From Streptomyces davaonensis JCM 4913 (GTDB lineage Bacteria > Actinomycetota > Actinomycetes > Streptomycetales > Streptomycetaceae): a stretch of DNA of 64,000 nucleotides. The position numbers and the translations under genes are program-made. Shown here piece after piece: positions 53,490-62,471 of this stretch (positions are counted from its first letter, which is position 1; every line of letters starts with the position of its first letter). A model generated the notes under the pieces. That model saw only the letters and a list, made by a program, of their open reading frames with translations. It did no database searches and was not told where the DNA came from. The DNA lies in NCBI RefSeq assembly GCF_000349325.1, contig NC_020504.1, forward strand, positions 434,001 through 498,000, read 5' to 3'.

Positions 53490-53670
53490 TCCTCCCTCGC
53501 GAGGAAGGGTCTGTACCGGCCTTCCCGGCCGGGCTGCCTCCAGGCGGGGATCTGTCAGGAGGTCGCCGGTGCACGTCGAAGAGAGATCAAAAGGTTCCGT
53601 GAAGCCAATCCGCGCCCCGGCCCAGCCGGGGCATCGCACAGAGCCGCTGCCTCATGCGGCTCCGACGGCA

Positions 53671-54279
53671 TCAGCCTTCCGACCGGATCAGCCGGACCGC
53701 GTTCAACAGAGTTTTGTGGGCGGCCGTGGAGTCATCCAGGTAACCGGCCGCCATCGCGCCGTCGTACAGCATCAGCAGCGCACCGGCGGCCGACTCCGGG
53801 TCGGCATGGCCGAGCCGGGTGAGCAGTTCCTGGAAGAGGTTGCGGATCCAGTCCCGGTGGGTCGTCACCAGGCGGCGGACCGGGTGGTCGGCGTCCGGGT
53901 ACTCGGCGGCCGCGTTCATGAACGGCGATCCGCGAAAGCCGCGCTCGCGGGCGTGCTCGGCGATCGCCTCGAAGATCAGGTCGATCGCTTCGGCGGGCGG
54001 GTGTGCGGCGGCCAGCGGTTCGGCCACCTGCTTGTAGTAGGCGTCCTTGGTCAGCAGGTAGGCCACGACCAGGTCGTCCTTGGCGGCGAAATGCCGGTAG
54101 AAGGTCGCCTTGGTCACCCCGGCCTCGGCGATCAGCCGCTCCACGCCGATCGCGCGCACACCTTCGTAATAGAACAGCCGCGACGCGGCCCGGACCAGGC
54201 GTTCGCGAGGAGGCAGGTCTCCTTCGATCGTGCTCTCCTGACGCTTGGCGTTGGTTGGCTTCCGCCCAGTAGTGCTCAC
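53671..54279 (-). CDS. TetR/AcrR-family regulator
   Basis: 202 residues from GTG 54279 (GGGGA 5-9 nt upstream). The helix-turn-helix is RERLVRAASRLFYYEGVRAI followed by IAEAGVTKATFYRHFAAKDD. The C-terminal domain contains RGFRGSPFMNAAAEYPD, a pattern common in regulators of stress and oxidoreductase genes. It is divergent from the SDR/DUF4345/oxidoreductase genes with 120 bp between the starts, and most likely represses them until a small molecule binds. Confidence 0.85.
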   Translation of the reverse strand: MSTTGRKPTNAKRQESTIEGDLPPRERLVRAASRLFYYEGVRAIGVERLIAEAGVTKATFYRHFAAKDDLVVAYLLTKDAYYKQVAEPLAAAHPPAEAIDLIFEAIAEHARERGFRGSPFMNAAAEYPDADHPVRRLVTTHRDWIRNLFQELLTRLGHADPESAAGALLMLYDGAMAAGYLDDSTAAHKTLLNAVRLIRSEG

Positions 54280-54399
54280 TTCCCCATTCTGCCCGTGGCT
54301 CGGCCCTTGAGTGGCCCCACCCCTCCTACGGCCTGTCAGGGCCGCACTCCCCTCCCGTACGGCCCGGGCAACGTGGCCGCGCATCGAAAGGTTTGAACG

Positions 54400-55161
54400 A
54401 TGACTCGTCGTCTTGAAGGAACCGTCGCCCTAATCACTGGCGCGTCCAGCGGCATCGGCCACGCCACCGCCCTGGAGCTTGCCCGCGAGGGCGCGTCCGT
54501 GGCCCTGGTCGGCCGGCGCGAGGACCGGCTCACCGACCTCGCCGCGGAAATCTCCAAGGCCGGCGGCAAGGCCCTGGCCGTGCCCGCCGACATCACCACT
54601 GCCGAGGCCGCCGCGGAAGCGGTCGAGCGAACCGTCGAGGGCCTGGGTCGCCTGGACACGCTGGTCAACAACGCCGGTCTCATGCTGCTCGGCCCCACCC
54701 CCGGCGCGGACCTGAACGAATGGCAGCGCATGGTCGACATCAACCTGATGGGTCTGATGTACACCAGCCACGCGGCCATCCCGCACCTGGTCAAGGCCGC
54801 CGCCGACGGGCCGCGCCGGGTCGCCGACATCGTCAACATCAGCTCGCTGAACGGCCGCAACGCCTACGCCATGATGGCCGTGTACACCGCCACCAAGTTC
54901 GGCGTCACCGGCTTCAGCGAGGCGCTGCGCCTGGAACTGGCAAAGCAGCATGTCCGTGTGTCCGTCGTCGAGCCGGGCAGCGTCGACACCGAACTGCGCA
55001 CCCATAACTCCGAAGTCGTCCAGCAGCTCCTCAACGCCGGACTCGGCGACATCGAACGGCTCCAGAGCGAGGACATCGCCGACACCGTCGGCTACATCGT
55101 CACCCGCCCCCGGCACGTGGCCGTCGCCGAGCTGCTCGTACGCCCCACCGAGCAGGCCTGA
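54400..55161 (+). CDS. short-chain dehydrogenase/reductase
   Basis: 253 residues from ATG 54400. All classical SDR motifs are present: TGASSGIG (nucleotide binding, about 14-21), NNAG (about 90), Ser in NISSLNGRNA and Y-x-x-x-K in VYTATKFGVTGF. It should oxidise or reduce an unknown small alcohol/ketone with NAD(P)(H) in the cytoplasm. It is the first gene of a probable three-gene unit. The leader GAAAGGTTTGAA near its start also occurs before the hydrolase at 136. Confidence 0.9.
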   Translation: MTRRLEGTVALITGASSGIGHATALELAREGASVALVGRREDRLTDLAAEISKAGGKALAVPADITTAEAAAEAVERTVEGLGRLDTLVNNAGLMLLGPTPGADLNEWQRMVDINLMGLMYTSHAAIPHLVKAAADGPRRVADIVNISSLNGRNAYAMMAVYTATKFGVTGFSEALRLELAKQHVRVSVVEPGSVDTELRTHNSEVVQQLLNAGLGDIERLQSEDIADTVGYIVTRPRHVAVAELLVRPTEQA

Positions 55162-55209
55162 TCCCGGGCCCGAGCCCGGAGTCCATTCCCAGACGAGCAA
55201 GGAGGCGCG

Positions 55210-55614
55210 GTGGCGGTCGACCCTCGTGACACAGCAGCCAACACCATCGTCCGTCTGTGCCTGCTGCTGGCGACCGCCATCACGCTCGGAGGCGGCCTTC
55301 AGCAATTGGCGCAGGGAGGCCCGGCGGACGCGGACAACGTGCACCGCTTCATGGCAGGCGCTTACATCGGCTGGGCTCCCCTGTTCTTCTGGGCGGCGGC
55401 AACGATCCGCCGTCAGGGAATGCTCGTCTACTTCCTGGCAGTCCCGATCTTCCTCGGGGGCGTCGGTCGGCTGGTCTCCTTCTCCCAGTACGACATTCCC
55501 AGCCCAGCCGAATTCCTCCTCGCCTCCGCCCTCCTGGATTTCCTCCTCGCGATCGTCATCGTCGGGGCACATTCCACTGCGCTCAGGGCCAGACGAGCGC
55601 CGGCCGCTGCCTGA
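55210..55614 (+). CDS. DUF4345 membrane protein
   Basis: 134 residues from GTG 55210 (AAGGAGGC about 6 nt upstream). Four hydrophobic segments (VRLCLLLATAITLGGGLQQL, FMAGAYIGWAPLFFWAAATI, GMLVYFLAVPIFLGGVGRLV and a last helix FLLAIVIVGAHSTAL) match the four-helix DUF4345 family of unknown function, often found beside SDR and TetR genes. It lies 48 bp downstream of the SDR stop. Confidence 0.8.
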   Translation: MAVDPRDTAANTIVRLCLLLATAITLGGGLQQLAQGGPADADNVHRFMAGAYIGWAPLFFWAAATIRRQGMLVYFLAVPIFLGGVGRLVSFSQYDIPSPAEFLLASALLDFLLAIVIVGAHSTALRARRAPAAA

Positions 55615-55770
55615 GGCACCGGCTCCAGCAACGCGGCGAGATCCAGGGGGCCTTGAGGCGGGCGCGAAGTGGCTGCTCCAGGACCGTCTGGCCGAGATCG
55701 GCGCGGAGTACCAGGAGGGCGAGCCGAGACCACCGACCGCGAACACAATCGCAAGGAGGACAAACGCATC

Positions 55771-56166
55771 ATGAACGACGCGCTGCTGGAGCAACTCAGC
55801 GCCGGCAAGTACATGTTGGTCACCAGCTACCGCAAGAACGGCACCCCGGTCGCCACCCCGGTCTGGGTGGTACGCGACGGAGACACGCTCGGCGTGCAGA
55901 CCCAGGCCGACTCCTGGAAGGTCAAGCGGATCCGGGCCCGCGGCGACATCCTCGTCGGCCCCTGCGACCTGCGCGGCAACCCCAGTGGCGACCCTGTCCC
56001 GGCCACCGCCGAGATCACCGACGCGGCTACCAGCGCACGCTACCGCTCACTCATCGCCCGCAAGTACGGCATCATCGGCCGACTCATGATCCTCAACAGC
56101 CGGCTGCGCCGAGGAGCGGACGCGACGCTGGGCATCCGCGTGCGGCTCACCCCCGTAACAGGCTGA
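55771..56166 (+). CDS. PPOX-class F420-dependent oxidoreductase-like protein
   Basis: 131 residues from ATG 55771 with an AAGGAGG 11-17 nt upstream. The split-barrel signature is KYMLVTSYRKNGTPVATPVW followed by QTQADSWKVKRIRARGDI, the flavin/F420-binding part of PPOX-class (pyridoxamine-oxidase-like) proteins. It likely reduces or oxidises an unknown substrate with F420 or FMN. It ends the SDR/DUF4345 unit. The 156 bp between it and the DUF4345 stop hold no gene. Confidence 0.8.
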   Translation: MNDALLEQLSAGKYMLVTSYRKNGTPVATPVWVVRDGDTLGVQTQADSWKVKRIRARGDILVGPCDLRGNPSGDPVPATAEITDAATSARYRSLIARKYGIIGRLMILNSRLRRGADATLGIRVRLTPVTG

Positions 56167-56301
56167 CTCACCGTCAATTCCCGTATCAAGGCCGCCTGTC
56201 GGACGGCGCAGGGCGTTGGGCCTCTCCATCGCGCCCGCCGAGGATCACTACCGTCACGCACAGCTCTCGGCCCGAGTTCCAGTCGAGAGCTGTGCGTGCG
56301 A

Positions 56302-58488
56302 TCAAGACCGAGCGGAATGTTCGAGCGCCACCTTGGGCAGCCGCCTGGCGAGCGCGGCGGGCAGCCACCAAGCCCACTTGCCCATCAGCTGCATCAGGGC
56401 CGGAACGATCAGGCAGCGGATGACCAGGGCGTCCATCAGGATCGCCACCGCGAGGCCAAGGCCGAACTGCTGAAGCATCCGGTCGGCACTCAACATGAAG
56501 GCGCCGAACACCACGATCATGATGGCCCCCGCCGCCGTGATCACCTTTCCGGTGGAGGCCAGTCCTTCGCGTACCGCGACGGAGTGGTCCTTCGTACGCT
56601 CCCACTCCTCATGGATCCGCGAGACCAGGAACACCTCGTAGTCCATGGAGAGCCCGAACACGATCGCGAAGATCAGTACGGGGAGGAAGGCTTCGACCGG
56701 GCCCGGCTGGACCCCGAACAAACCGTGCTGGAACAAGAGCGTCATGGCGCCGAGCGCGGCGGTGATCGAGAGCAGGTTGAGGAGGGCCGCCTTGACGGGG
56801 ATCAGGATCGACCGGAAGACCAGCATCAGCAGCAGTGACGAGAGGCCGACCACGACGGCGACGAAGAGTGGCAGCCGGCTGGAGACCGTGTCCGCGAAGT
56901 CCTGGGAGGCGGCGGTGGCTCCGCCGACGAGAATCTCAGCGCCGGTGTCGTGCTTCGCCTTCGGGGCCACATCCTCGCGCAGACGGTGCAGGAGGTCGGT
57001 GGTGCCTTCGTCCTGCGGTGCCGTCTTCGGGTAGACGATCACGGTGGACAGGGCGCCGTCCTCGGAGGGCATCGCGGGGCTCGCAGCCGCCACGCCCTCG
57101 GTCTTGGCCAGCTCCAACTGGACGGCCCTGCCTGCTGCTTCGTCTCCTTGCGTCACGACGACCAGTGGACCGTTGAAGCCCGGGCCGAAACCTTCGGCGA
57201 GCAGGTCGTACGCCTGCCTGGAGGTCGTCGTCCTCGGGTCGTTTCCGGCATCGGCGAAGCCGAGGCGCATGCCGAGCGCCGGTGCGGACAGGGCCAGCAG
57301 GGCCAGGACGGCGACCAGCAGCGACGGCAGCGGGCGGCGCTGCACGGCTGCGGCCAGCGCCCGCCAACGGCGGCCCTCGGTCCTGCCCTTGGCCGCGGTC
57401 CTGGCCGCGTGCTTGAGCACATGGCGCTGGATGCGCCTGCCGAAGAGCGCCAGCAGGGCGGGCAGCAGGACCAGCGAGGCGGCCATAGTGGTCAGCACGG
57501 TCAGTGCCAGGGCGAGGGCCACGCCCTGCAGCGAGCCGAGGCCGAGCGCGACCAGGCCGAGGAGGGCAATGATCACGGTGCAGCCGGCGAAGAAGACCGT
57601 GCGGCCGGCGGCGTCCAGGGCCTTACGGCCGGCTGCGGCCGGGTCGGCGCCTTGAGTGAGCTCGTGCCGGTAGCGGTAGAAGATCAGCAGGGCGTAGTCG
57701 ACGCCGACGCCCAGGCCGACGAGCATCGTGATGGGCGGCGTGAAGTCGGCGATGGTGAAGACGTGCGAGGAGAGCACGATCAGGCCGAGGGCGGAGCCGA
57801 CCGCGAAGAGGGCGGTGAGCAGCGGCACGGCGGCCGCCACCAGTGAGCCGAAGAGCAACCCGAGGATGACCAGGGCGGCCCCGATGCCGGCCAGTTCCGC
57901 GGTCGGGCTCCCCTTCTCCTCGGCGCCACGGACCGCCTCGCCGCCGACCTCGACCTGAAGACCGTCCGCCTCGGCGCTCTTGGCGGTGTCGATGATCGCG
58001 GTGACGTCCTCCTTCGGCATGGCCTCGGCCTTGGCGTCGAGAGTGACGGTGGCGTAAGCGATCGTGCCGTCCTCGGAGACGGCGGCGGCATCGGCGTACG
58101 GGCTGCGCACCTCGGCGACACCGGGCAGCCGTGCGACCTCGGCCAGCATCTTCTCGACGACCGTCTTGGCGGCGTCGATGCCCTGACTGTCCTTCAGGAC
58201 GATGTCGACGCTGTCCCCGGCCTGGGCGGAGCCGTGCTTGGTGAACAGGTCGGTGGCCGCCTGGGAATCGGTGCCCGGCAGGGAGAAGTCGTTCTTGTAG
58301 GCGGAGCCGGCGGCCTGCGATCCCAGCGTGACCGCGACCAGCACGGCCACCCAGATCAGCAGGGCTGCCCAGCGGTGGCGCTGCGCCCAGCCGGCCAGGG
58401 ATCCGGACCGGCCGCCGCGCGGCCGGTCCGGTGGGCCCGGTTCTGCGGGCGGGGCAAGAGGCGCGGCTGTGCCGCGGGTGGAGGACAT
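56302..58488 (-). CDS. MMPL/RND-type transporter
   Basis: 728 residues from ATG 58488 (GAGGAGT 6-12 nt upstream). After a first helix ([20 protein letters not shown]) come two copies of the RND unit: an extracellular domain, then five helices. The signature [20 protein letters not shown] and its second-half counterpart [19 protein letters not shown] carry the Asp of the proton path. MMPL proteins export lipids, peptides or drugs using the proton gradient. It is the last gene of a run that includes a small membrane protein and the NarL-type two-component system. Confidence 0.9.
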   Translation of the reverse strand: MSSTRGTAAPLAPPAEPGPPDRPRGGRSGSLAGWAQRHRWAALLIWVAVLVAVTLGSQAAGSAYKNDFSLPGTDSQAATDLFTKHGSAQAGDSVDIVLKDSQGIDAAKTVVEKMLAEVARLPGVAEVRSPYADAAAVSEDGTIAYATVTLDAKAEAMPKEDVTAIIDTAKSAEADGLQVEVGGEAVRGAEEKGSPTAELAGIGAALVILGLLFGSLVAAAVPLLTALFAVGSALGLIVLSSHVFTIADFTPPITMLVGLGVGVDYALLIFYRYRHELTQGADPAAAGRKALDAAGRTVFFAGCTVIIALLGLVALGLGSLQGVALALALTVLTTMAASLVLLPALLALFGRRIQRHVLKHAARTAAKGRTEGRRWRALAAAVQRRPLPSLLVAVLALLALSAPALGMRLGFADAGNDPRTTTSRQAYDLLAEGFGPGFNGPLVVVTQGDEAAGRAVQLELAKTEGVAAASPAMPSEDGALSTVIVYPKTAPQDEGTTDLLHRLREDVAPKAKHDTGAEILVGGATAASQDFADTVSSRLPLFVAVVVGLSSLLLMLVFRSILIPVKAALLNLLSITAALGAMTLLFQHGLFGVQPGPVEAFLPVLIFAIVFGLSMDYEVFLVSRIHEEWERTKDHSVAVREGLASTGKVITAAGAIMIVVFGAFMLSADRMLQQFGLGLAVAILMDALVIRCLIVPALMQLMGKWAWWLPAALARRLPKVALEHSARS

Positions 58489-58504
58489 GGGTGACTCCTC
58501 GGGT

Positions 58505-58696
58505 TCAGCGTGAGTGGCCGGGCGTGACGAACGCGCCCACCACGGCGCCGCAGAGCGTGGGCAGGCCGATCGCCAGGACGGCGAACACGAAGTCGACCTC
58601 CACGGTCAGGGCCCCGGCGGCCGAGACCAGCAGAATTCCGGCGGCGGCCCCGACGAGCGCGGCTGTGGCCCATCCGGGAACGGAGGGTGCGTTCAT
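58505..58696 (-). CDS. small two-helix membrane protein (63 aa)
   Basis: Starts at ATG 58696; it ends 16 bp before the MMPL gene. Two hydrophobic helices ([20 protein letters not shown] and [20 protein letters not shown]) make up nearly the whole protein. It is probably co-transcribed with the transporter and could be a small accessory subunit. Function unknown. Confidence 0.65.
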   Translation of the reverse strand: MNAPSVPGWATAALVGAAAGILLVSAAGALTVEVDFVFAVLAIGLPTLCGAVVGAFVTPGHSR

Positions 58697-58831
58697 GGCC
58701 CCGATCGTGCCTGCGCGACGGGGGCCGAATCGTCAGTCTCCGGCCGACACCCGTCGTACCCCAGGGGATGTACGCCGCCGCCGCGCGGTACCCCAGGAGT
58801 TGCGAGGAGCCCGCGCTCGCCCGGGGGCTGC

Positions 58832-59500
58832 CTAGTCCGCCAGCCAGCCGGGGCTGACCAGGCCGGACTCGTACGCCAGCACCACGACCTGCGACCTGTC
58901 CCGCGCCCCCAGTTTCGACATGATCCGGCTGACGTGCGTCTTCGCTGTCGACGGTGCCAGCACCAGGCGCGCCGCGATCTCGTCGTTCGTGAGCCCCGCC
59001 GCCACCAACCGCATGACCTCACGCTCCCGTTCGGTGAGGGCACCGAGCCGGGAATCCGGCTCGGGGCTCTTCACCCGGCCCGCGAACTCGGCGATGAGCC
59101 GCCGCGTGATCGACGGGCTGATCAGTGCGTCACCGCGGGCGGCGACCCGCACCGCCTGCAGCAGTTCCTCCGGCTCCGTGTCCTTCACCAGAAAGCCCGT
59201 CGCCCCGGCGCGCAGCGCGCCGTACACGTAGTCGTCCAGATCGAAGGTGGTCAGGATGACCACCTTCACCGACGCCAGCCGCTCGTCCCCGGCGATGGCC
59301 CGGGAGGCTTCCAGACCGTCCATCCCCGGCATCCGGATGTCCATCAGGACCACGTCCGGCTCGAGCTCACGGCAGGCCGAGATCGCGGACTGCCCGTCGG
59401 GGGCCTCGCCCACCACCTCGATGTCGTCCTCGTCCTCGAGGATCGACCGGAACCCGGCCCGCACCAGCCTCTGGTCGTCCGCCAGCAGGACCCTGATCAT
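58832..59500 (-). CDS. NarL/LuxR-type response regulator
   Basis: 222 residues from ATG 59500, overlapping the kinase stop (ATGA). The receiver domain has the acidic pair LADDQRLV and the phosphorylation Asp54 (VLMDIRMPG). A LuxR helix-turn-helix at about 150-215 contains LTEREREVMRLVAAGLTNDE. It is the partner of the histidine kinase encoded just upstream and plausibly controls the downstream membrane-protein and MMPL genes. Confidence 0.95.
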   Translation of the reverse strand: MIRVLLADDQRLVRAGFRSILEDEDDIEVVGEAPDGQSAISACRELEPDVVLMDIRMPGMDGLEASRAIAGDERLASVKVVILTTFDLDDYVYGALRAGATGFLVKDTEPEELLQAVRVAARGDALISPSITRRLIAEFAGRVKSPEPDSRLGALTEREREVMRLVAAGLTNDEIAARLVLAPSTAKTHVSRIMSKLGARDRSQVVVLAYESGLVSPGWLAD

Positions 59501-60654
59501 CGGTCGCTCTCCTCCATCGGCTGTCCTGTGCTCCCGTACGGCAGCCGGGCCCGCACGGCGAATCCGCCCTCCGGCCGTGAACCCGCGGCGAGTTCGCCGC
59601 CCAGTGTCCGCGCCCGCTCGGTCATGCCGGCGATCCCGCTGCCGTCACCGGCTCCCGGGCCGGCCGTCGCGCCCCGGCCGTCGTCCTCGACGGTCAGGGC
59701 CAGCTCCTCGTCTGCGTAGTGGAGCCGGATGCAGACCCGTTCGGCTCCGCTGTGCTTGGCGGCGTTGGTCAGTGACTCCTGCACGATCCGGTACGCGGCC
59801 AGGTCGACCGGGGCGGGCAGCGGGCGTTCCCCGCCGGTGCGTTCGATCCGCACCGTGAGCCCCGCCGGTTTCGCCGAGGCCGCCAGCTCGTCCAGCAGCG
59901 CGAGTCCGGGAGCGGGTGCCGTGGGCGCTTCCTCATCGACCTGACGCAGCACCCCCAGGGTGGCCCGAAGCTCCCGCAGGGCCTGCCTGCTGCCCGCTTT
60001 GATGGCGCCGAGCGCCTCCTCGGCCTGTACGGGATCCTTCTTCAGCCGATGCAGCGCCGCACTCGCCTGCACGTTGATCATCGAGACGTTGTGCCCGATC
60101 ACGTCGTGCAGCTCACGGGCGATGCGCAGCCGCTCCTCGGTGGCCCGCAGCCGTGCCTCCTCCTCGGCATAGGCCGCCCGGCCGTGCCGCACCGTGCCGA
60201 GAGCCACGACGGCGACCAGCCAGCCCGCGAGCATGAACACCGCCGTGCCGTTGATGTCGCTGTTGCCCGCGAAGGTGCCCGCGGCCATGCCGATGACCAT
60301 CGCCGCCGTGATGGCGACGGCGGCCTGGAGGCGCCCCTGGGCCGCGATGGCGTACAGAGCCACGATCGGCACCACGACCAGCGGACCGTCAGTTTCGCTC
60401 AGCAGGTGGTAGCCCCCCGTGGCCAATGCCGTGAACCAGCCCACCCCCACCGGATACCGGCGCCGGAACAGCAGTGCCGCGCACACCGCGGCGATCAGCA
60501 GCCAGGACACAACGAGCGAGGGCGTCGACCCCTCCGCACCGCGCAGCAGCTGCGCCTCGGCGACCGCGACCAACGCGAACGTCCCGAGGGCCAGTGCGGC
60601 GTCGGCTCGGGTGCCACTGGGCAGCTCGAAACGGGGCGGGGCGAAAGGGGGCAC
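59497..60654 (-). CDS. NarL-type sensor histidine kinase
   Basis: About 385 residues from GTG 60654; a longer frame from 60813 runs into the inverted-repeat element and is unlikely. Four to five membrane helices make up the N-terminal half with hardly any loop, suggesting a membrane-embedded or envelope signal. HisKA_3 has the phospho-accepting His in RIARELHDVIGHNVS, and the ATPase has VQESLTNAAKHSG and DDGRG. It phosphorylates the coupled response regulator. Confidence 0.9.
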   Translation of the reverse strand: MPPFAPPRFELPSGTRADAALALGTFALVAVAEAQLLRGAEGSTPSLVVSWLLIAAVCAALLFRRRYPVGVGWFTALATGGYHLLSETDGPLVVVPIVALYAIAAQGRLQAAVAITAAMVIGMAAGTFAGNSDINGTAVFMLAGWLVAVVALGTVRHGRAAYAEEEARLRATEERLRIARELHDVIGHNVSMINVQASAALHRLKKDPVQAEEALGAIKAGSRQALRELRATLGVLRQVDEEAPTAPAPGLALLDELAASAKPAGLTVRIERTGGERPLPAPVDLAAYRIVQESLTNAAKHSGAERVCIRLHYADEELALTVEDDGRGATAGPGAGDGSGIAGMTERARTLGGELAAGSRPEGGFAVRARLPYGSTGQPMEESDR

Positions 60655-60797
60655 GCAGTCATTCTGCCCGTCATGCCGATCCACGGAGGCCGGAGCCCAC
60701 TGTGTCAGATCCGACGATCTGCGACGTTCCGTGGCTGGTGGGCTGTCGTGCGGTAAATGAGTGGCCGCGTTGTTGGGCGGGTGGACAGACTGCGCCG

Positions 60798-61802
60798 GTG
60801 ACCGATTCCGCACTGCCTCGGCTGCTTCGCCCTCGCGCCCTGAAGCCCGGAGATCTCGTCGTCATCGCCTCGCTGTCCGGGCCGCTCCATGCCGCTGCCG
60901 AGCCCGACCTAGAGCAGGCGGTGGTCGTACTCGAACGGACGGGATTCCGTGTTCGCCGGGCTCGGCTCCTCGAAGCAGGGCGGCACCATTGGTGGAGCGC
61001 GGCTCGGCCGGCGGAGATTGCCGAGGAGCTCAACACTCTTCTGCGCGATCCCGAGGTGCGCGCGATCATCGCGCATGACGGCGGCCAGACGGCGCTCGGT
61101 TACCTCGACCTGATCGATGTCGAGGCGATCGCCGCCGACCCCAAGCCGATCCTCGGCTACAGCGACATCTCGCTTCTGCACCTGGCGCTCTATGCACGCA
61201 CGGGCCTGGTCGGGTTCCACGCCGACTGCGCCACGCCCGGTCTCGGCGGGGCATGGCAGACCGCGCCCGCAGCGCGCAGAGCGGAGCTCGAGAAGCTCTA
61301 CTGGACGCTGCTGACCGGCACGGAGGCGATCGGTGCGCTGCCGGCGACCCCGTCGTGGGAGTGCTGGCGTCCTGGTCGTGCCGAGGGCCGCCTCATCGGC
61401 GGAGTGATCAATCGCATCGTGCTTGCGCAGGCGACGCCGTATGCACTTCCGCTCGAGTGGTTCGACGGCGCGGTGCTGTTCTGGGAGGAGACAGGGGGCC
61501 TGGCAGCGCATGTATGGAGCTATCTACAGGTACTGCGCCACTCCGGCATCCTCGATCGGATCGCCGGCATGGTCGTGGGCGTCCCGCACGCGATCGACGG
61601 ACTCGGGACGGGCGCGCCTGACACTTCCCCCACCCTGCGCGAGATAGTCCTCGACGTCCTCGGGGATCGTGACATCCCGGTCCTGGGCAACGTCGAGTTC
61701 GGACATGCCGGCCCGAATCTGCCGATGCCGGTCGGCATCCGCGTCTGCCTCGACGCGCAACAGCGGACATTGTCGCTGCTCGAACCGGCGGTACGACCGT
61801 AG
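60798..61802 (+). CDS. LD-carboxypeptidase / MccF-like (S66) peptidase
   Basis: 334 residues from GTG 60798. An S66 serine peptidase: the nucleophile Ser in ILGYSDISLLHLAL, the Glu in VLFWEETGG and the His in NVEFGHAGPNLPMPVG. LD-carboxypeptidases trim the last D-amino acid of peptidoglycan tetrapeptides; MccF-like members instead inactivate peptide-nucleotide antibiotics such as microcin C. Sequence alone cannot separate these. The gene is carried inside the inverted-repeat unit, so it may be a mobile self-protection or cell-wall gene. Confidence 0.85.
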   Translation: MTDSALPRLLRPRALKPGDLVVIASLSGPLHAAAEPDLEQAVVVLERTGFRVRRARLLEAGRHHWWSAARPAEIAEELNTLLRDPEVRAIIAHDGGQTALGYLDLIDVEAIAADPKPILGYSDISLLHLALYARTGLVGFHADCATPGLGGAWQTAPAARRAELEKLYWTLLTGTEAIGALPATPSWECWRPGRAEGRLIGGVINRIVLAQATPYALPLEWFDGAVLFWEETGGLAAHVWSYLQVLRHSGILDRIAGMVVGVPHAIDGLGTGAPDTSPTLREIVLDVLGDRDIPVLGNVEFGHAGPNLPMPVGIRVCLDAQQRTLSLLEPAVRP

Positions 61803-61829
61803 GAAGCTCGCCATTTTGGCGATCTTCTA

Positions 61830-62275
61830 TTTCCCGGATCCTCTGCGTCTGCTTCCGGATATGCATGGGCGCGGGTTTGACGGCGGCTTTCACCGGTTCC
61901 ACAGGATGCGGCGATGTGCGTGGTGGTCGGGGAGGTCGCGTGAGGCGGCGGACCATGAGGGTGATGAAGGTCCAGGTGATGCGTGCCTCGCTATGGGAGA
62001 TGAGCCGCTCGTGGTCGCGGACGTTTCTCCTGACGTCGTCCTCAAGTTCGGCCTGCTCGAACTGGGCCTCGTTCACGTTCTCCCGAGCCTCGGGGTGGCG
62101 CATGGCCTTGAACGCCACCTCCGGCCGGCGCAGGAAGTCGGTGGCCACCTGCGCCGCCACCGCCTCGTCATCGCGCGCCAGTTCAGGGATCGCCTCGACC
62201 TTCTCCTGCGCGGTGACCGGGACCAGGACCTCTTCGGTCTGCCAGCCCACTGACTTCTTGGCCACCTCCGCACTC
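61830..62275 (-). pseudogene. DUF6192-like plasmid gene fragment
   Basis: On the minus strand AEVAKKSVGWQTEEVLVPVT is followed by DDEAVAAQVATDFLRRPEVA and FKAMRHPEARENVN. This resembles DUF6192-type proteins of streptomycete plasmids (W-x-V/T ... F-L-R-R-P-x-V-A-F-x-A-M). No proper start remains, and the tail beyond about 61,830 loses codon bias. It lies in the right part of the inverted-repeat unit. The remainder of 61,803-62,471 shows nothing else. Confidence 0.45.
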
Positions 62276-62471
62276 CACCGGCGCCGGCCGGTGCGCCGGC
62301 GTCCTGCCGTCGGCTGCAAAACCCCGGCCCGGCGTTGCGCCCCCGCCTGTCCACCAGTCACGGAACGTCACAGATCACCGGTTCTGACAGAGCTTCGGAT
62401 TGACGGCAACCTCCCGCCCATCGACGGCCACTAAGGGGCGACACCGCTCGATCTTCAAGAACGGATGAGCA

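Larger units (their letters stand above)
60700..62392. repeat. inverted repeats of about 44 bp bounding a gene-carrying unit
   Basis: The left end (60700-60743) and the complement of the right end (62349-62392) match at roughly 36 of 44 positions, sharing GACGTTCCGTG and CTGGTGG. They frame 1.69 kb that contains an intact LD-carboxypeptidase gene and a plasmid-type relic but no transposase. The arms look like insertion-sequence ends. No target duplication was found. Confidence 0.65.

Noticed and set aside
54430..55794. 454-codon minus-strand frame opposite SDR and DUF4345
   Set aside because: Antisense to two genes with recognisable motifs; low-complexity product.
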